A DNA stretch of 64,000 bases from CAZGAQ01 sp964523405 (lineage in GTDB: Bacteria; Planctomycetota; Phycisphaerae; UBA1845; Fen-1342): the NCBI GenBank assembly GCA_964523405.1, contig CAZGAQ010000029.1:4713-68712 (forward strand), written 5' to 3'. The translations under genes were made by a program, and so were the position numbers. Under the pieces are notes generated by a model. It was not told the DNA's origin, ran no database searches, and saw only the letters and a program-made list of their open reading frames with translations. Of this stretch, positions 44,415 to 53,349 are shown in pieces; within the stretch, counting starts at the first letter, position 1; each line of letters begins with the position of its first letter.

Positions 44415-46780
44415 GCGCCCCGGGAACGAGGTCACGGCGCTGGGCGCGTGCTTGGCTGGCTGGGCTTGCCCTGGTGGCCGTCGTGCAGGCGGCCCCCACG
44501 ATCCGTGGGCCGCAACTGGGGTACGTGTTTCCGGCGGGCGGCAGGCAGGGGACGACCTTCCACGTGGTCGTGGCGGGGCAGCAGCTCCGCGGCGCCGACG
44601 AGGTCTACGTGACGGGCGCTGGCGTGCAGGCGACGCTGATCCGGCACATCGTGAACATCCGCCAGTTCGAGCGCGAGCAGATGCAGGCGGCGCGTGAGCG
44701 GCTCCTGGCGCTGCGCCAGGACCCGCAGGCGGACGCGACATCGATGAAACCGGGTGCCAAGGGGCGCGGCCGTCCAGCGTCTGTGCCGGCCCGGCCCAAG
44801 GACGGTACGGCGAGCAAGCCGGCGAGCAAGCCGGCCAGCCAGCCGGCCTCCAAGCCGAGCGACCCCCCGGAGATCGACGTCGCGACCCTGTGCCTGCGCG
44901 AGCTCGAGTACTACTTGACCGCGCAGCGTTACCGGGACAGGAGTCAGACGAACCCGCAGTTGGCACAGGCGGCCCTGCTCGAGATTACCATCGCTGCCGA
45001 TGCCCCGATGGGGGAACGCGAACTGCGCCTGGGCGGGCCCAACGGGCTGACGAACCCGCTGCGCTTCCACGTCGGCGGGCTGCCGGAGATCACCGAGCAG
45101 GAGCCGATGGTGGGGGAGAGCACGCCGCCGACGCCCACCCCGCCGTTTGTGCTCAATGGCCAGATCATGCCAGGCGACGTGGATAAGTTCCGCTTCCAGG
45201 CCAAGCAGGGCCAGCGGCTGGTGATTGACCTCCAGGCGCGGCGGCTGGTTCCGTATCTGGCGGATGCGGTGCCGGGCTGGTTTCAAGCCACCGTGGCGCT
45301 GTGCGACACGCAGAACCAGGAGCTTGCGTACGTCGACGACTTTCGGTTTAACCCCGATCCGATCTTGCTCTACGAAGTGCCGGCAGACGGGGAATATGTG
45401 CTGCGCATCAACGACGCGCTCTACCGCGGACGCGAGGACTTCGTGTACCGTGCCTCCGTGAGCGAACTGCCCTTCGTGACGCAGATCTTCCCGCTCGGTG
45501 GACGCAGCGGCAATACGGCCGTTACCGCCGTGCGCGGCTGGAACCTGCCGCGCGAGCGTTTCCAGCTCGACACACCGGCGGGGTTCGAGGGTATTCGCAG
45601 CACGTCGCTGCAGCGCGGCAAGTGGCGTTCGAACGAGTTCCTGTACGCCGTGGACGGGTTGCCGCCGTTCCTGGAAACGGAGCCGAACAACGACCGTGAG
45701 CATGCCCAGCGGGTTTCTCTGCCGCGCGTCATCAACGGTCACAGTGACGACCCCGAAGACGTCGATGTATACGAAATCGTCGGGCGCGCTGGGGAAACCC
45801 TCGTCGCGGAAGTCCTGGCGCGCCGGCTGAACTCGCCGCTCGACTCGCGCCTGAGCATCGGCGACGCCAAGGGCAAGGTACTGGCGTGGAACGACGACAC
45901 CGACACGCCGGCCACCGGACTGCTCACCCACAACGCCGACTCGTACTTGTCCGTGAAGCTCCCCGCTAACGGGGCCTACTACGTCTCCATTGCGGACGCG
46001 CAGCAGCATGGCGGTGAGGAATACGCCTATCGTCTGCGGCTTAGTAATCCGCGGCCGGACTTCGAGCTGCGGCTGGCGCCGTCCTCCCTCAGCGTGGCGG
46101 CGGGCCGGATCGTCCCGCTGGATGTGCATGTCCTGCGGAAGGACGGTTACGACGGCGAGATCGAACTGGCGCTCGTCAAGCCACCGGACGGATTCGTGCT
46201 GCAGGGGGCGCGCCTCCCGCGCGGGCAGGACCGCGTGCGCGTGACTCTGGCAGCGCCACGCGAGCGACCGGAGCACCCGGTAGCGCTGCAATTGGAGGGC
46301 CGCGCGACGATCGCGGGGCATACGCTGGCACGTCCCGTCATCCCGGCGGACGACCGCACCCAGGCCTTCAGCTATCACCATCTGGTGCCCGCGCAGGAGT
46401 TTCTGGTGCAGGTGCTGGGGGGCAAGCCGCCACCCCAGGTCACGCTGGCGGAGAACGGGCCGGTGCGGATCCCGCTGGGCGGTACGGCGGAGATACACTG
46501 GCAGACCCCGGCGCGGGCGTGGCTGCGCGACCTGGAACTCGTACTGAGCGATCCGCCGCCTGGCGTGACGCTCGCGTCGGTGAGCGAAGTTGGGAGTGGT
46601 ATCACCGTGCTGTTGCGGGCGGACCAGAACAAGGCGCAGGTCGGCCTGCAAGACAACTTGATCATTGAAGCTTACTCCGGCCCCGGCAAACCGGCGGCCG
46701 GGGCGCAGCCCAAACCCGCTGCGCGGGGGCAGCCGGTCGGTTACCTGCCGGCTGTGCCAATCGAGATTGTGGCCCCATAA
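44411..46780 (+). CDS. Secreted PPC-domain protein of the DUF1549/DUF1501 operon
   Basis: 789 residues from GTG 44411. After a signal peptide (to about VVQAAPT), the protein has a beta domain (GPQLGYVFPAGGRQGTTF), a KPASKPASQPASKPS linker, and then two pre-peptidase C-terminal (PPC) type beta sandwiches: ISGSV-like GQIMPGDVDKFRFQAKQGQR with YVLRINDALYRGRED, and GHSDDPEDVDVYEIVGRAGE with GAYYVSIADAQQHGGEEYAY. The final part is another beta-rich region. The order DUF1549-DUF1501-PPC is typical of planctomycetes. It probably acts at the cell surface or periplasm; the function is unknown. Confidence 0.85.
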   Translation: MSAPGTRSRRWARAWLAGLALVAVVQAAPTIRGPQLGYVFPAGGRQGTTFHVVVAGQQLRGADEVYVTGAGVQATLIRHIVNIRQFEREQMQAARERLLALRQDPQADATSMKPGAKGRGRPASVPARPKDGTASKPASKPASQPASKPSDPPEIDVATLCLRELEYYLTAQRYRDRSQTNPQLAQAALLEITIAADAPMGERELRLGGPNGLTNPLRFHVGGLPEITEQEPMVGESTPPTPTPPFVLNGQIMPGDVDKFRFQAKQGQRLVIDLQARRLVPYLADAVPGWFQATVALCDTQNQELAYVDDFRFNPDPILLYEVPADGEYVLRINDALYRGREDFVYRASVSELPFVTQIFPLGGRSGNTAVTAVRGWNLPRERFQLDTPAGFEGIRSTSLQRGKWRSNEFLYAVDGLPPFLETEPNNDREHAQRVSLPRVINGHSDDPEDVDVYEIVGRAGETLVAEVLARRLNSPLDSRLSIGDAKGKVLAWNDDTDTPATGLLTHNADSYLSVKLPANGAYYVSIADAQQHGGEEYAYRLRLSNPRPDFELRLAPSSLSVAAGRIVPLDVHVLRKDGYDGEIELALVKPPDGFVLQGARLPRGQDRVRVTLAAPRERPEHPVALQLEGRATIAGHTLARPVIPADDRTQAFSYHHLVPAQEFLVQVLGGKPPPQVTLAENGPVRIPLGGTAEIHWQTPARAWLRDLELVLSDPPPGVTLASVSEVGSGITVLLRADQNKAQVGLQDNLIIEAYSGPGKPAAGAQPKPAARGQPVGYLPAVPIEIVAP

Positions 46781-46859
46781 CTGCGTCGTGCGGCGGTCGT
46801 TGTTTTGGCAAGCCGCGCCTCACCCTGTGGCGGCGCTGGCCAAGTGATTCGGAAAACGC

Positions 46860-48035
46860 ATGCAGCATCTGAGCCATGTTTCTGCGGCGGTTCCCGTCGA
46901 GGTGCAGCGCGCGGCGTTCTCTGATGCAGGCGGGGTACACGAGCACCACTTGATCTTGCGGCCGCTGGCCTGCGGGGACATCGCGACGCAGTTGCAGTGG
47001 CTCCGTCAGGCCTACGCCGATGCCCTCGCGGCGGCCGGGCCCGGTCCGGACACCACCATTGTGCGGCGCTTCTTCTGCAGTGACTTGGCGAATCAGACCG
47101 CAGCACTGGCTGCGTGTCCGCTGGCGCAGCGCAAAGGACAGGCCGAGCCGTGTGCGGTGTCGTGGGTGGGCATGCCACCGCAGCCGCCCGCCCGGGTCGT
47201 CCTGTGGGCCTACCATGTCAGCGACGCTGCCGGCACGCTCCGCAGGCGCCGGGAGGGAGAGGCGCTGGTGTGGCAGCACGGCGCGGTCGAACACCACTGG
47301 ATGACGGGGCTCCGTTCCAGCGGTGCGACGGCCTACGAGCAGACGCGTGCCGCCCTGGCCCACTACGACGAGATGCTGCGGATGCAGCGCATGTCGTGGC
47401 TGCACAACGTGTTACGCACATGGCTGTTCGTCCGCGATATCGACACGCACTACAGCGGGGTCGTTGCCGCGCGGCGCGAGTTCTTCGCCGAGCAGGGCCT
47501 GACCCCACAGACGCACTTCGTGGCGAGCACCGGCATTGAAGGGCGAGCCGCCGACCCGGCCACGCTGCTCACGCTCGATGCCTATGCCGTGCGGGGCATA
47601 CGTCCGGAGCAGATCACCTACCTGCGGGCGCCGGAGTATCTGGGGCCCACGCATGTGTACGGTGTCACGTTCGAGCGCGGCGTGGCGATCGACTACGGCG
47701 ACCGACGGCACATTATGATCTCGGGAACGGCGAGCATCGATCCCGCTGGCCAGGTTGTGCATGCCGGCGACGTGGCCCGACAGGTGGAGAGGACGCTCAC
47801 GATCGTCGCGGCACTGCTAAAGGCGGCCGGTGCCGGGTTTGGAGACCTGGCGACCCTGGTGGCCTACGTCCGCGACCCGGCGGATCTGGTATCCGTGACG
47901 GAACGCGTCCGGGGACTATGCGGCTCGGTACCGGTGGCGGTCCTGGCGGCGCCTATCTGCCGGCCGGGGTGGCTCGTGGAGATGGAGGCTGCGGCCATCG
48001 TGCCGGTGGGGTGCCCAGGATTGCCGGCGCTGTAG
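46860..48035 (+). CDS. Chorismatase/FkbO-like protein with RidA-type C-terminal fold
   Basis: 391 residues. The C-terminal half has GVAIDYGDRRHIMISGTASI, DPAGQVVHAGDVARQ, VAALLKAAGAGFGDLATLVAY and VPVAVLAAPICRPGWLVEME, the pattern of RidA/YjgF-like trimeric domains used by FkbO/Hyg5/XanB2 chorismatases. The N-terminal half has TTIVRRFFCSDLANQ and LHNVLRTWLFVRDIDTHYSG, which fits the chorismatase layout better than simple RidA. Such enzymes convert chorismate to hydroxybenzoate or a cyclohexadiene acid plus pyruvate. A hydroxybenzoate product would suit the UbiA gene 23 kb away, but that link is speculation. A plain RidA-fusion function is the alternative. Confidence 0.6.
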   Translation: MQHLSHVSAAVPVEVQRAAFSDAGGVHEHHLILRPLACGDIATQLQWLRQAYADALAAAGPGPDTTIVRRFFCSDLANQTAALAACPLAQRKGQAEPCAVSWVGMPPQPPARVVLWAYHVSDAAGTLRRRREGEALVWQHGAVEHHWMTGLRSSGATAYEQTRAALAHYDEMLRMQRMSWLHNVLRTWLFVRDIDTHYSGVVAARREFFAEQGLTPQTHFVASTGIEGRAADPATLLTLDAYAVRGIRPEQITYLRAPEYLGPTHVYGVTFERGVAIDYGDRRHIMISGTASIDPAGQVVHAGDVARQVERTLTIVAALLKAAGAGFGDLATLVAYVRDPADLVSVTERVRGLCGSVPVAVLAAPICRPGWLVEMEAAAIVPVGCPGLPAL

Positions 48036-48327
48036 GCACCACTGACCGCAAGCTCCTCCGTTGGTGGGGGTTGTCGCTTGGTCGCGCCGCGCGGGACGCG
48101 CGCGGCTCGGCCGGCGACTCGCCGTGCCGAGCAAATCGTCGCCCACGTGTTGGCACTCACGTCCATCGCAGACTCGTCGATAGGTTCGACGCCCGATCCG
48201 GCCCGTTTGTGGCACCAAATCATGCAGTAGTGGTGGTGCAGGGGGTGTGATCCCATCCGTTGGGTACGGCTCTCCCGCGCCGCGCGCTGCGGACGTCGCG
48301 GTGCTCGTGGAGCCCTGCGTGAGACCG

Positions 48328-48348
48328 AAAAAACTCGCAAAAACTCGC
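48328..48348 (+). promoter_or_regulatory. Two A-tracts phased at 10-11 bp upstream of the dcw promoter
   Basis: AAAAACTCGC occurs twice in perfect tandem (48329-48338 and 48339-48348). The A-tracts (six and five As) are spaced about one helical turn and should bend DNA. In this GC-rich sequence they stand out. They lie about 25 bases upstream of the predicted -35 element. No gene is seen in the surrounding gap 48036-48450. Confidence 0.5.
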
Positions 48349-48368
48349 GCCGAATCCAGCAATCGTGG

Positions 48369-48396
48369 TTGCATTCGTGGGGCCCGGTGGTATTAT
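48369..48396 (+). promoter_or_regulatory. Predicted sigma-70-type promoter of the dcw cluster
   Basis: TTGCAT (48369-48374) and TATTAT (48391-48396) are separated by 16 bases. The start of transcription would be near 48403, about 48 bases before mraZ. Confidence 0.5.
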
Positions 48397-48433
48397 TTCC
48401 CTGCAGACGGCAAGTAAGTGGCGAGAAGTGGGG
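48377..48433 (+). promoter_or_regulatory. Candidate MraZ operator repeats
   Basis: GTGG occurs at 48377, 48387, 48418 and 48428: two pairs, each with an exact 10-bp spacing. The downstream pair reads AGTGGCGAGAAGTGGGG. MraZ is known to bind short direct repeats with a TGGG-like core spaced about 10 bp in its own leader, so autoregulation is likely. Confidence 0.45.
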
Positions 48434-48450
48434 CGACTGACGGCGGTCAC

Positions 48451-48966
48451 ATGTTCCTGTCCGGAACCTATGAGCTTTCGATCGACGCCAAGAACCGCCT
48501 GTCGATCCCCTTCGCCATACGCCGCAAGCTCAGTGACGAGCGTGACGGGCAGTCCTTCTACGTGCTGCCCGGGCGACGGAAGGGCACGTTAGCGCTGTAC
48601 GCCGAGAAGTACTACGAGCGCTTGCGAGCCGACCTGCCGGCCGACGATGCCCTGTCGGATGACGCCTACGCGTACCGGCAGTTCGAGTCGTCGCAGAGTG
48701 CGCTGCTCGACTCCGACAGCCAAGGCCGGATTCTGATTCCGGAGCGACTGCTGAAGCGGGCGGGGCTCGACAAGGACGTGGTGTTGATCGCGGTGCGCGA
48801 TCACTTGGAGCTATGGAGCCGCCAGGACTTCGAGGCTTTCGAGAGCGGGATGTGGCCCGCGTATCCGGAGCAGCGAGCCAAGGCGGTTCAGGAAATGAAA
48901 GCGCTCGCGCCGGCCGCGGAAGCGGCGGCGCTGCGGCCGGCGGCGGAGCCGACCGGGGCGCAGTGA
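48451..48966 (+). CDS. mraZ: MraZ transcriptional regulator
   Basis: 171 residues from ATG 48451. Two AbrB-like domains carry the family motifs: LSIDAKNRLSIPFAIRRKL and LLDSDSQGRILIPERLLKRA. The C-terminal 30 residues are an Ala/Pro extension. MraZ represses or tunes its own dcw operon, and this gene is the first of the run ending with ftsW. A long hairpin follows the stop. The ribosome site is weak. Confidence 0.95.
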   Translation: MFLSGTYELSIDAKNRLSIPFAIRRKLSDERDGQSFYVLPGRRKGTLALYAEKYYERLRADLPADDALSDDAYAYRQFESSQSALLDSDSQGRILIPERLLKRAGLDKDVVLIAVRDHLELWSRQDFEAFESGMWPAYPEQRAKAVQEMKALAPAAEAAALRPAAEPTGAQ

Positions 48967-48993
48967 ATATCGGTTGGGTTTCTTCGCGAGGGC

Positions 48994-49036
48994 GGGTTGC
49001 GGCGGCGTGTGGACATCGTTGCCGCCGCCGCAACCC
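48994..49036 (+). other. Large hairpin between mraZ and rsmH
   Basis: GGGTTGCGGCGGC (48994-49006) pairs perfectly with GCCGCCGCAACCC (49024-49036) around a 17-base loop. It starts 28 bases after the mraZ stop and has no T-tract. It could lower read-through from mraZ into the rest of the cluster or stabilise the mRNA. The gap 48967-49293 holds no convincing gene. Confidence 0.6.
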
Positions 49037-49293
49037 CCAATGGAACAGCTCGGAAGGCGAGCGAGTCCCGACGTGGGTATGCGGGACTGGCAGGAGCACG
49101 GATGCGATCGCCTTCTCTCGGGCGGCAGCGCAGGGCTGCCCGGGTTGGCCAGCCGCGAGCCAAGGACGGTAGCGGCGGCCCTTTTGATCTTCGCCAAGCC
49201 GCAGTGAGTGGAAGCACTGGGGCCCCGGTGGGGATGTCATGTCGGTCGTTCCTCTCGCCGCGCGCCCGCGCCGGGCGCGCATGAGCAGGTGCC

Positions 49294-50202
49294 GTGAGTG
49301 AGTTGCCCCGCGAGCATCGACCGGTCCTCGTCGAACCTGTAGTGCAGTTGCTGGAGCCGCGCCCGGGTCAGGTCATCCTGGACGGCACGGTGGGTCTGGG
49401 GGGCCACGCCGCGGCGCTTTGGCCGCTAATCGCTCCGGGCGGGCGCTACTTGGGGATCGACCTGGATGAAGCCATGCTCAGTGCCGCCCGCCGGCGGCTC
49501 ACGGACGTTGCGGTGACCGGCGTGGAGCTGTTCTGCGGCAACTACGCCGAATTCCCCACGTTCCTGACGCGCGCCGGCCTGACGCATGTGGACCATCTGC
49601 TGCTCGACCTCGGCGTGAACTCGGCGCAGATCGACGATCCGGCGCGCGGTTTTTCGTTCGATCGTGACGGACCGCTCGACATGCGCTTCGACCGGCAGCA
49701 GGAGCTCAAGGCGCTGGATCTGGTGAACTCGCTGTCGGAAGCCGAGCTCGCGGACATCTTCTACTACAACGCGCAGGAGGGCGCGAGTCGGAAGATCGCC
49801 CGGCGCATCTGCCAGGTCCGCCATGAGGGCCGCATCACGACGACCCTGCAACTGGCGCGGGCTGTGGAATCGGCGGCCCTTGGTGAGGGGCGCCAGGGCA
49901 AGACGCACCCGGCTACGCGGGTCTTTCAGGCCCTGCGGATTGCGGTGAACCGCGAGCTCGACAACCTGCGGGAGTTCCTGGGGCACGCGGCCACGCACGT
50001 GAGGCCCGGCGGGAAGCTGGCGGTGATCAGCTTCCACAGCCTCGAGGATGGCATCGTCAAGGAGTACCTGCGGGCGGCGAAGGCGGCCGGGACCTGGGAA
50101 GAGGTGACCCGCCGTCCGGTGATCGCGGAACCGCAGGAACGGGTCGCCAACCCGCGCAGCCGGAGTGCGAAGCTGCGCGTGGGGCGGCGGCTGGGAGCGT
50201 GA
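49294..50202 (+). CDS. rsmH: 16S rRNA (cytosine-1402-N4) methyltransferase
   Basis: 302 residues from GTG 49294. Family motifs: HRPVLVEPVV, VILDGTVGLGGHAAALW (SAM site), LLLDLGVNSAQIDDPARGFS, GPLDMRFD and KLAVISFHSLEDGIVKEYLR. It methylates 16S rRNA at C1402. It is 327 bases after mraZ, more than usual, with a hairpin between them. The end reads NPRSRSAKLRVGRR, the normal family terminus. Confidence 0.95.
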   Translation: MSELPREHRPVLVEPVVQLLEPRPGQVILDGTVGLGGHAAALWPLIAPGGRYLGIDLDEAMLSAARRRLTDVAVTGVELFCGNYAEFPTFLTRAGLTHVDHLLLDLGVNSAQIDDPARGFSFDRDGPLDMRFDRQQELKALDLVNSLSEAELADIFYYNAQEGASRKIARRICQVRHEGRITTTLQLARAVESAALGEGRQGKTHPATRVFQALRIAVNRELDNLREFLGHAATHVRPGGKLAVISFHSLEDGIVKEYLRAAKAAGTWEEVTRRPVIAEPQERVANPRSRSAKLRVGRRLGA

Positions 50203-50225
50203 CTGACGCACGCAAGGAGTAGACC

Positions 50226-51125
50226 GTGGCGCTCAACGTCAAAGCGGCCATGATGATCTGCCTGGGTTGCATCGGCGGCGGATCGTGGCTGTTGCAGCAA
50301 GTGGATGTGCGACAGGTGGAGGTCCGCTCGCCCCTGGTGGCCGTGGACGCGACACCGCGCGCGGCGCGCCCGACACGTGACTGGATGCGAGCTCTGCCGC
50401 CGGCCGAATCGCGGGAGGCCTGGACCAGCCGGTTCGCCCGCCGCAATCCGCTGGACAGCGAGGCGGAACGGAACCGCGCCACGGAACGGCCGCTGACGGT
50501 CGCCCTCTCCGAGCGCACGATCAGTGAGCGCCCGCCGCTCGTGTTGCCGCCGCTCGAGACGCCGGTCGCGCCCGAAGCGACTTGGCCGGTCGTGGCGGAA
50601 GGAGAGCTGCCGGTGTCCGCCGCGGCGGAGGTCGTGGCGGTGGTCGCGGCAGAGCCTGCCGCCGACAGTGGCGCCGTAGCGGACCTCAAGCCGTACCAGG
50701 TCGTCAAGGGCGACACGCTGAGTAGAATCGCGCGGCGCGTGTTCGAGTCGCGCGATCCGCGGCTGGTGAAACTGCTGGTGGAGCTGAATCCGACCGTGGC
50801 CGCGACGAATGGGCATCTGAAGGTCGGGGACCAGCTCCAGATCCCGGATGAGCCGACGGCGCTGGCGCTGCTCGCGGCCGGGAGGGGGAACGGGCTGCTG
50901 CCCGGCGCGTCCGGAGTCGGCGGCGCCGCGGCCGTCGCGACAGAAGGCGAGCGTTGGTATACGATACAGCCGAACGATTCGTTGGTTCGGATCGCGCAGC
51001 GCTTTCTGGAGGACGGCGGGCGCTGGCGGGAGATCGTGAAGCTGAACCGCGCGCTGGACCCGAACAATCTGCGTCCAGGCGTGCGGATCAAGCTGCCGCC
51101 CGCGATGCGGATCGCCCAGGGCTAG
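50226..51125 (+). CDS. LysM-domain protein inside the dcw cluster
   Basis: 299 residues from GTG 50226 behind AAGGAG. A hydrophobic N-terminal helix (about 8-24) anchors or exports it. An Ala/Pro/Glu-rich linker follows (about 30-155), and two LysM domains end it: PYQVVKGDTLSRIARRVFES (about 158-205) and RWYTIQPNDSLVRIAQRFLE (about 240-290). LysM binds peptidoglycan glycan chains, so a role in division-site wall binding is plausible. It sits where ftsL normally follows rsmH; ftsL is next. Confidence 0.88.
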   Translation: MALNVKAAMMICLGCIGGGSWLLQQVDVRQVEVRSPLVAVDATPRAARPTRDWMRALPPAESREAWTSRFARRNPLDSEAERNRATERPLTVALSERTISERPPLVLPPLETPVAPEATWPVVAEGELPVSAAAEVVAVVAAEPAADSGAVADLKPYQVVKGDTLSRIARRVFESRDPRLVKLLVELNPTVAATNGHLKVGDQLQIPDEPTALALLAAGRGNGLLPGASGVGGAAAVATEGERWYTIQPNDSLVRIAQRFLEDGGRWREIVKLNRALDPNNLRPGVRIKLPPAMRIAQG

Positions 51126-51176
51126 CCCGCCGGCCCGCGTGTCCGGAGAGCGTGGCGTAGCCGGGATGCGCGCGAC

Positions 51177-51458
51177 ATGACGCTTTTCCGGATGATCGTG
51201 GTGCTGGTGGCCGGGCTCCTGGTGATGCTCTGCGTTGTCATTCTGCGCGCGGAGACGGCCCGGCTCCACTACGAGATCTCGCAGCGCGAACGGCAGGCCG
51301 AGGTGTTTCGCCAGCAGTTGCACGACGCCGAGCTGGAGCTGGCGCGGCTGCGCAACCCCATGTTGATGCGGCGTCAGGTGAAGGAAGCCGTGGACAAGTA
51401 CCTGGAGGAGACGGCGCCGCCACCCCCGCCGTCTCCGGCGCGCCGGGGGCGTTCCTGA
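51177..51458 (+). CDS. ftsL: FtsL-like cell-division protein
   Basis: 93 residues: a short cytoplasmic end, one transmembrane helix (about 5-23), then a coiled coil (RLHYEISQRERQAEVFRQQL onward) and a Pro/Arg tail. The size, topology and position just before ftsI fit FtsL, which joins FtsB and FtsQ to activate septal wall synthesis. Sequence conservation in the family is low, so the call rests on topology and position. Confidence 0.8.
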   Translation: MTLFRMIVVLVAGLLVMLCVVILRAETARLHYEISQRERQAEVFRQQLHDAELELARLRNPMLMRRQVKEAVDKYLEETAPPPPPSPARRGRS

Positions 51459-51461
51459 CGT

Positions 51462-53342
51462 ATGGTTGGAATGCGAGCCGCGACCGTGGTTTGTGGGATC
51501 GTGGCGCTGCTGCTCGGCGGCGGCGCCGCCCGGCTCGCGTACATCGAGCGCACCCAGGGTGACGAGTGGCGACGCAAGGCCGCCCGCCAACAAACCGCCC
51601 AGCGCACCATCCCCGCCCTGCGCGGCGCCATCCTCGACACGCGCGGTCGCGTGTTGGCGGGCACGATTCGCCGCCCGGCCGTGTTTGCCGACCCGTCGGA
51701 CCTGCCGGATCCCGGGTTTGCCGCCTGCAGCGTCGCCCCGATCCTGGGGATGAAGCCGGCGGAGTTGGAAGGCTTGCTGCGCAACCCGACGCATCCACAA
51801 TTCGTCCGCGTCAAGCGCGGGGTGCGCGACGACGAGCTGCCGATCTTTGAGAAGCTGATCCGGGATCGCAACCTGCGGGGCTTCGGCGTCGAGTACGAGG
51901 TGGTGCGCGTGTACCCTCAGGGACGCGTCGCGCCGCACGTCATCGGTTTCGCCGGGACGTCGGTGCGCAATCCCGGGACGCCGGATGCCCACGAAGACCT
52001 GCGGGGGCTGGCCGGTATCGAGGAAACGTATGACACGCTGCTGAGCGGTACGCCCGGACGACGGTCGGCCGTGGTCGACGCCGGCCGGCGGCGCGTGCGC
52101 GGGGAGGAGTTCGTGCCGGCCGTTGACGGTTGCACACTCGTACTGACGATTGACGCCTTCATCCAGGATGTGGCCCAGGCGAAGCTGCGCGAGGCGGTCG
52201 ACAAGTACGGCGCCGAATGGGGCTCGGCGGTCGTCATCGACCCGCAGACGGGTGAAGTGCTCGCGATGGCGAACATGCCCGACTTCGACCCGGCCGTGCC
52301 GTTGCCGGCGGATTTCGGCCACCTGACCGAGCGGCAGAAGGAGGAGGCGAAGAACTCCTGGCGCAACCGGGCGATCGCCGACGCCTTCGAGCCGGGCAGC
52401 GTGTTCAAGCCGTTCATCGCCTCCTGTGCGCTGGACGAGGGCGTCACCCGCATCGACGAGGTGTTCTCGATCAACGGGCCCGTGCATGATTTCGGTCGCC
52501 GCACCATTCGCGACACGCACCCCTACGGTGCGCTCGCCCTGCACGAAGTGATCAGCAAGTCCAGCAACATCGGTATGGGCCTGCTCGGCGCACGCTGCGG
52601 GATGGAGCGCCTGTACCGCTATGTGCGGCTGTTCGGCTTTGGCGACCCCACCGGCATTGGTCTGTCCGGCGAGCATACCGGGCTGGTGCAGGATTTCGCC
52701 AACTGGAACCCCTCTTTCTCCCCGCAGTCTGTGCCCATCGGCCAGGAAATCGCCGTCACGCCCATCCAGATCGTCACCGCCTTCAGCGTGTTCTGCAACG
52801 GCGGCGTCTTGCTGCGGCCGCGCATCATCCGTGGCGTCATCGGCCCCGACGGCGAGACGCTCGCGGACTACTCGCGGCCCATCGCCGTGCGGCGCGTGCT
52901 GGACGAACAGATGGCGGAGGTCTTCCGGCTGCAGGCCCTGGTGGAGACGGTGCGCGACGGGACGGGCAAGCTGGCCAAGCTGGACGACTGGCAGGTCTTT
53001 GGCAAGACCGGGACAGCGCAGGTGGCCGTCTTGAAGGGCCAGGGCAAGGGCTACGCCTCCGGGAAATACGTCGGGTCGTTTGTTGGCGGAGCGCCGGCCA
53101 GCCGCCCGCGGGCGGTGTGCCTGTGCTCGCTCTACAAGCCCTCGAAGGCGGGGTACTACGGCGGCGTCATCGCGGCACCGGTCGTCAAGGAAATCCTGGG
53201 CGAAACACTCGCCTACATGCAGGTGCCGGCGGAGCTGACCGCGCCGGCCGGCAAGCCCGGACCGGGTACCCGGAAGACCGGGCGGGCGGACGTGCGCGAC
53301 CAGAAACCGGCGGCGGATCCCGGCGGTGTTGGCGGAGATTGA
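51462..53342 (+). CDS. ftsI: FtsI/PBP3-like septal transpeptidase
   Basis: 626 residues. An N-terminal helix, a PBP-dimer domain (about 45-210) and a transpeptidase domain follow. Active-site motifs: S313-VF-K316 in EPGSVFKPF, SSN (367-369) and KTG (515-517) in FGKTGTAQ. The last 40 residues are a hydrophilic tail without a PASTA domain. It starts 3 bases after ftsL. ATG 51471 is an alternative start. The product crosslinks septal peptidoglycan. Confidence 0.94.
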   Translation: MVGMRAATVVCGIVALLLGGGAARLAYIERTQGDEWRRKAARQQTAQRTIPALRGAILDTRGRVLAGTIRRPAVFADPSDLPDPGFAACSVAPILGMKPAELEGLLRNPTHPQFVRVKRGVRDDELPIFEKLIRDRNLRGFGVEYEVVRVYPQGRVAPHVIGFAGTSVRNPGTPDAHEDLRGLAGIEETYDTLLSGTPGRRSAVVDAGRRRVRGEEFVPAVDGCTLVLTIDAFIQDVAQAKLREAVDKYGAEWGSAVVIDPQTGEVLAMANMPDFDPAVPLPADFGHLTERQKEEAKNSWRNRAIADAFEPGSVFKPFIASCALDEGVTRIDEVFSINGPVHDFGRRTIRDTHPYGALALHEVISKSSNIGMGLLGARCGMERLYRYVRLFGFGDPTGIGLSGEHTGLVQDFANWNPSFSPQSVPIGQEIAVTPIQIVTAFSVFCNGGVLLRPRIIRGVIGPDGETLADYSRPIAVRRVLDEQMAEVFRLQALVETVRDGTGKLAKLDDWQVFGKTGTAQVAVLKGQGKGYASGKYVGSFVGGAPASRPRAVCLCSLYKPSKAGYYGGVIAAPVVKEILGETLAYMQVPAELTAPAGKPGPGTRKTGRADVRDQKPAADPGGVGGD

Positions 53343-53349
53343 GGGCGGC

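Noticed and set aside
44432..46651. A minus-strand frame of about 740 codons
   Set aside because: Antisense to the PPC-domain gene with no motif.
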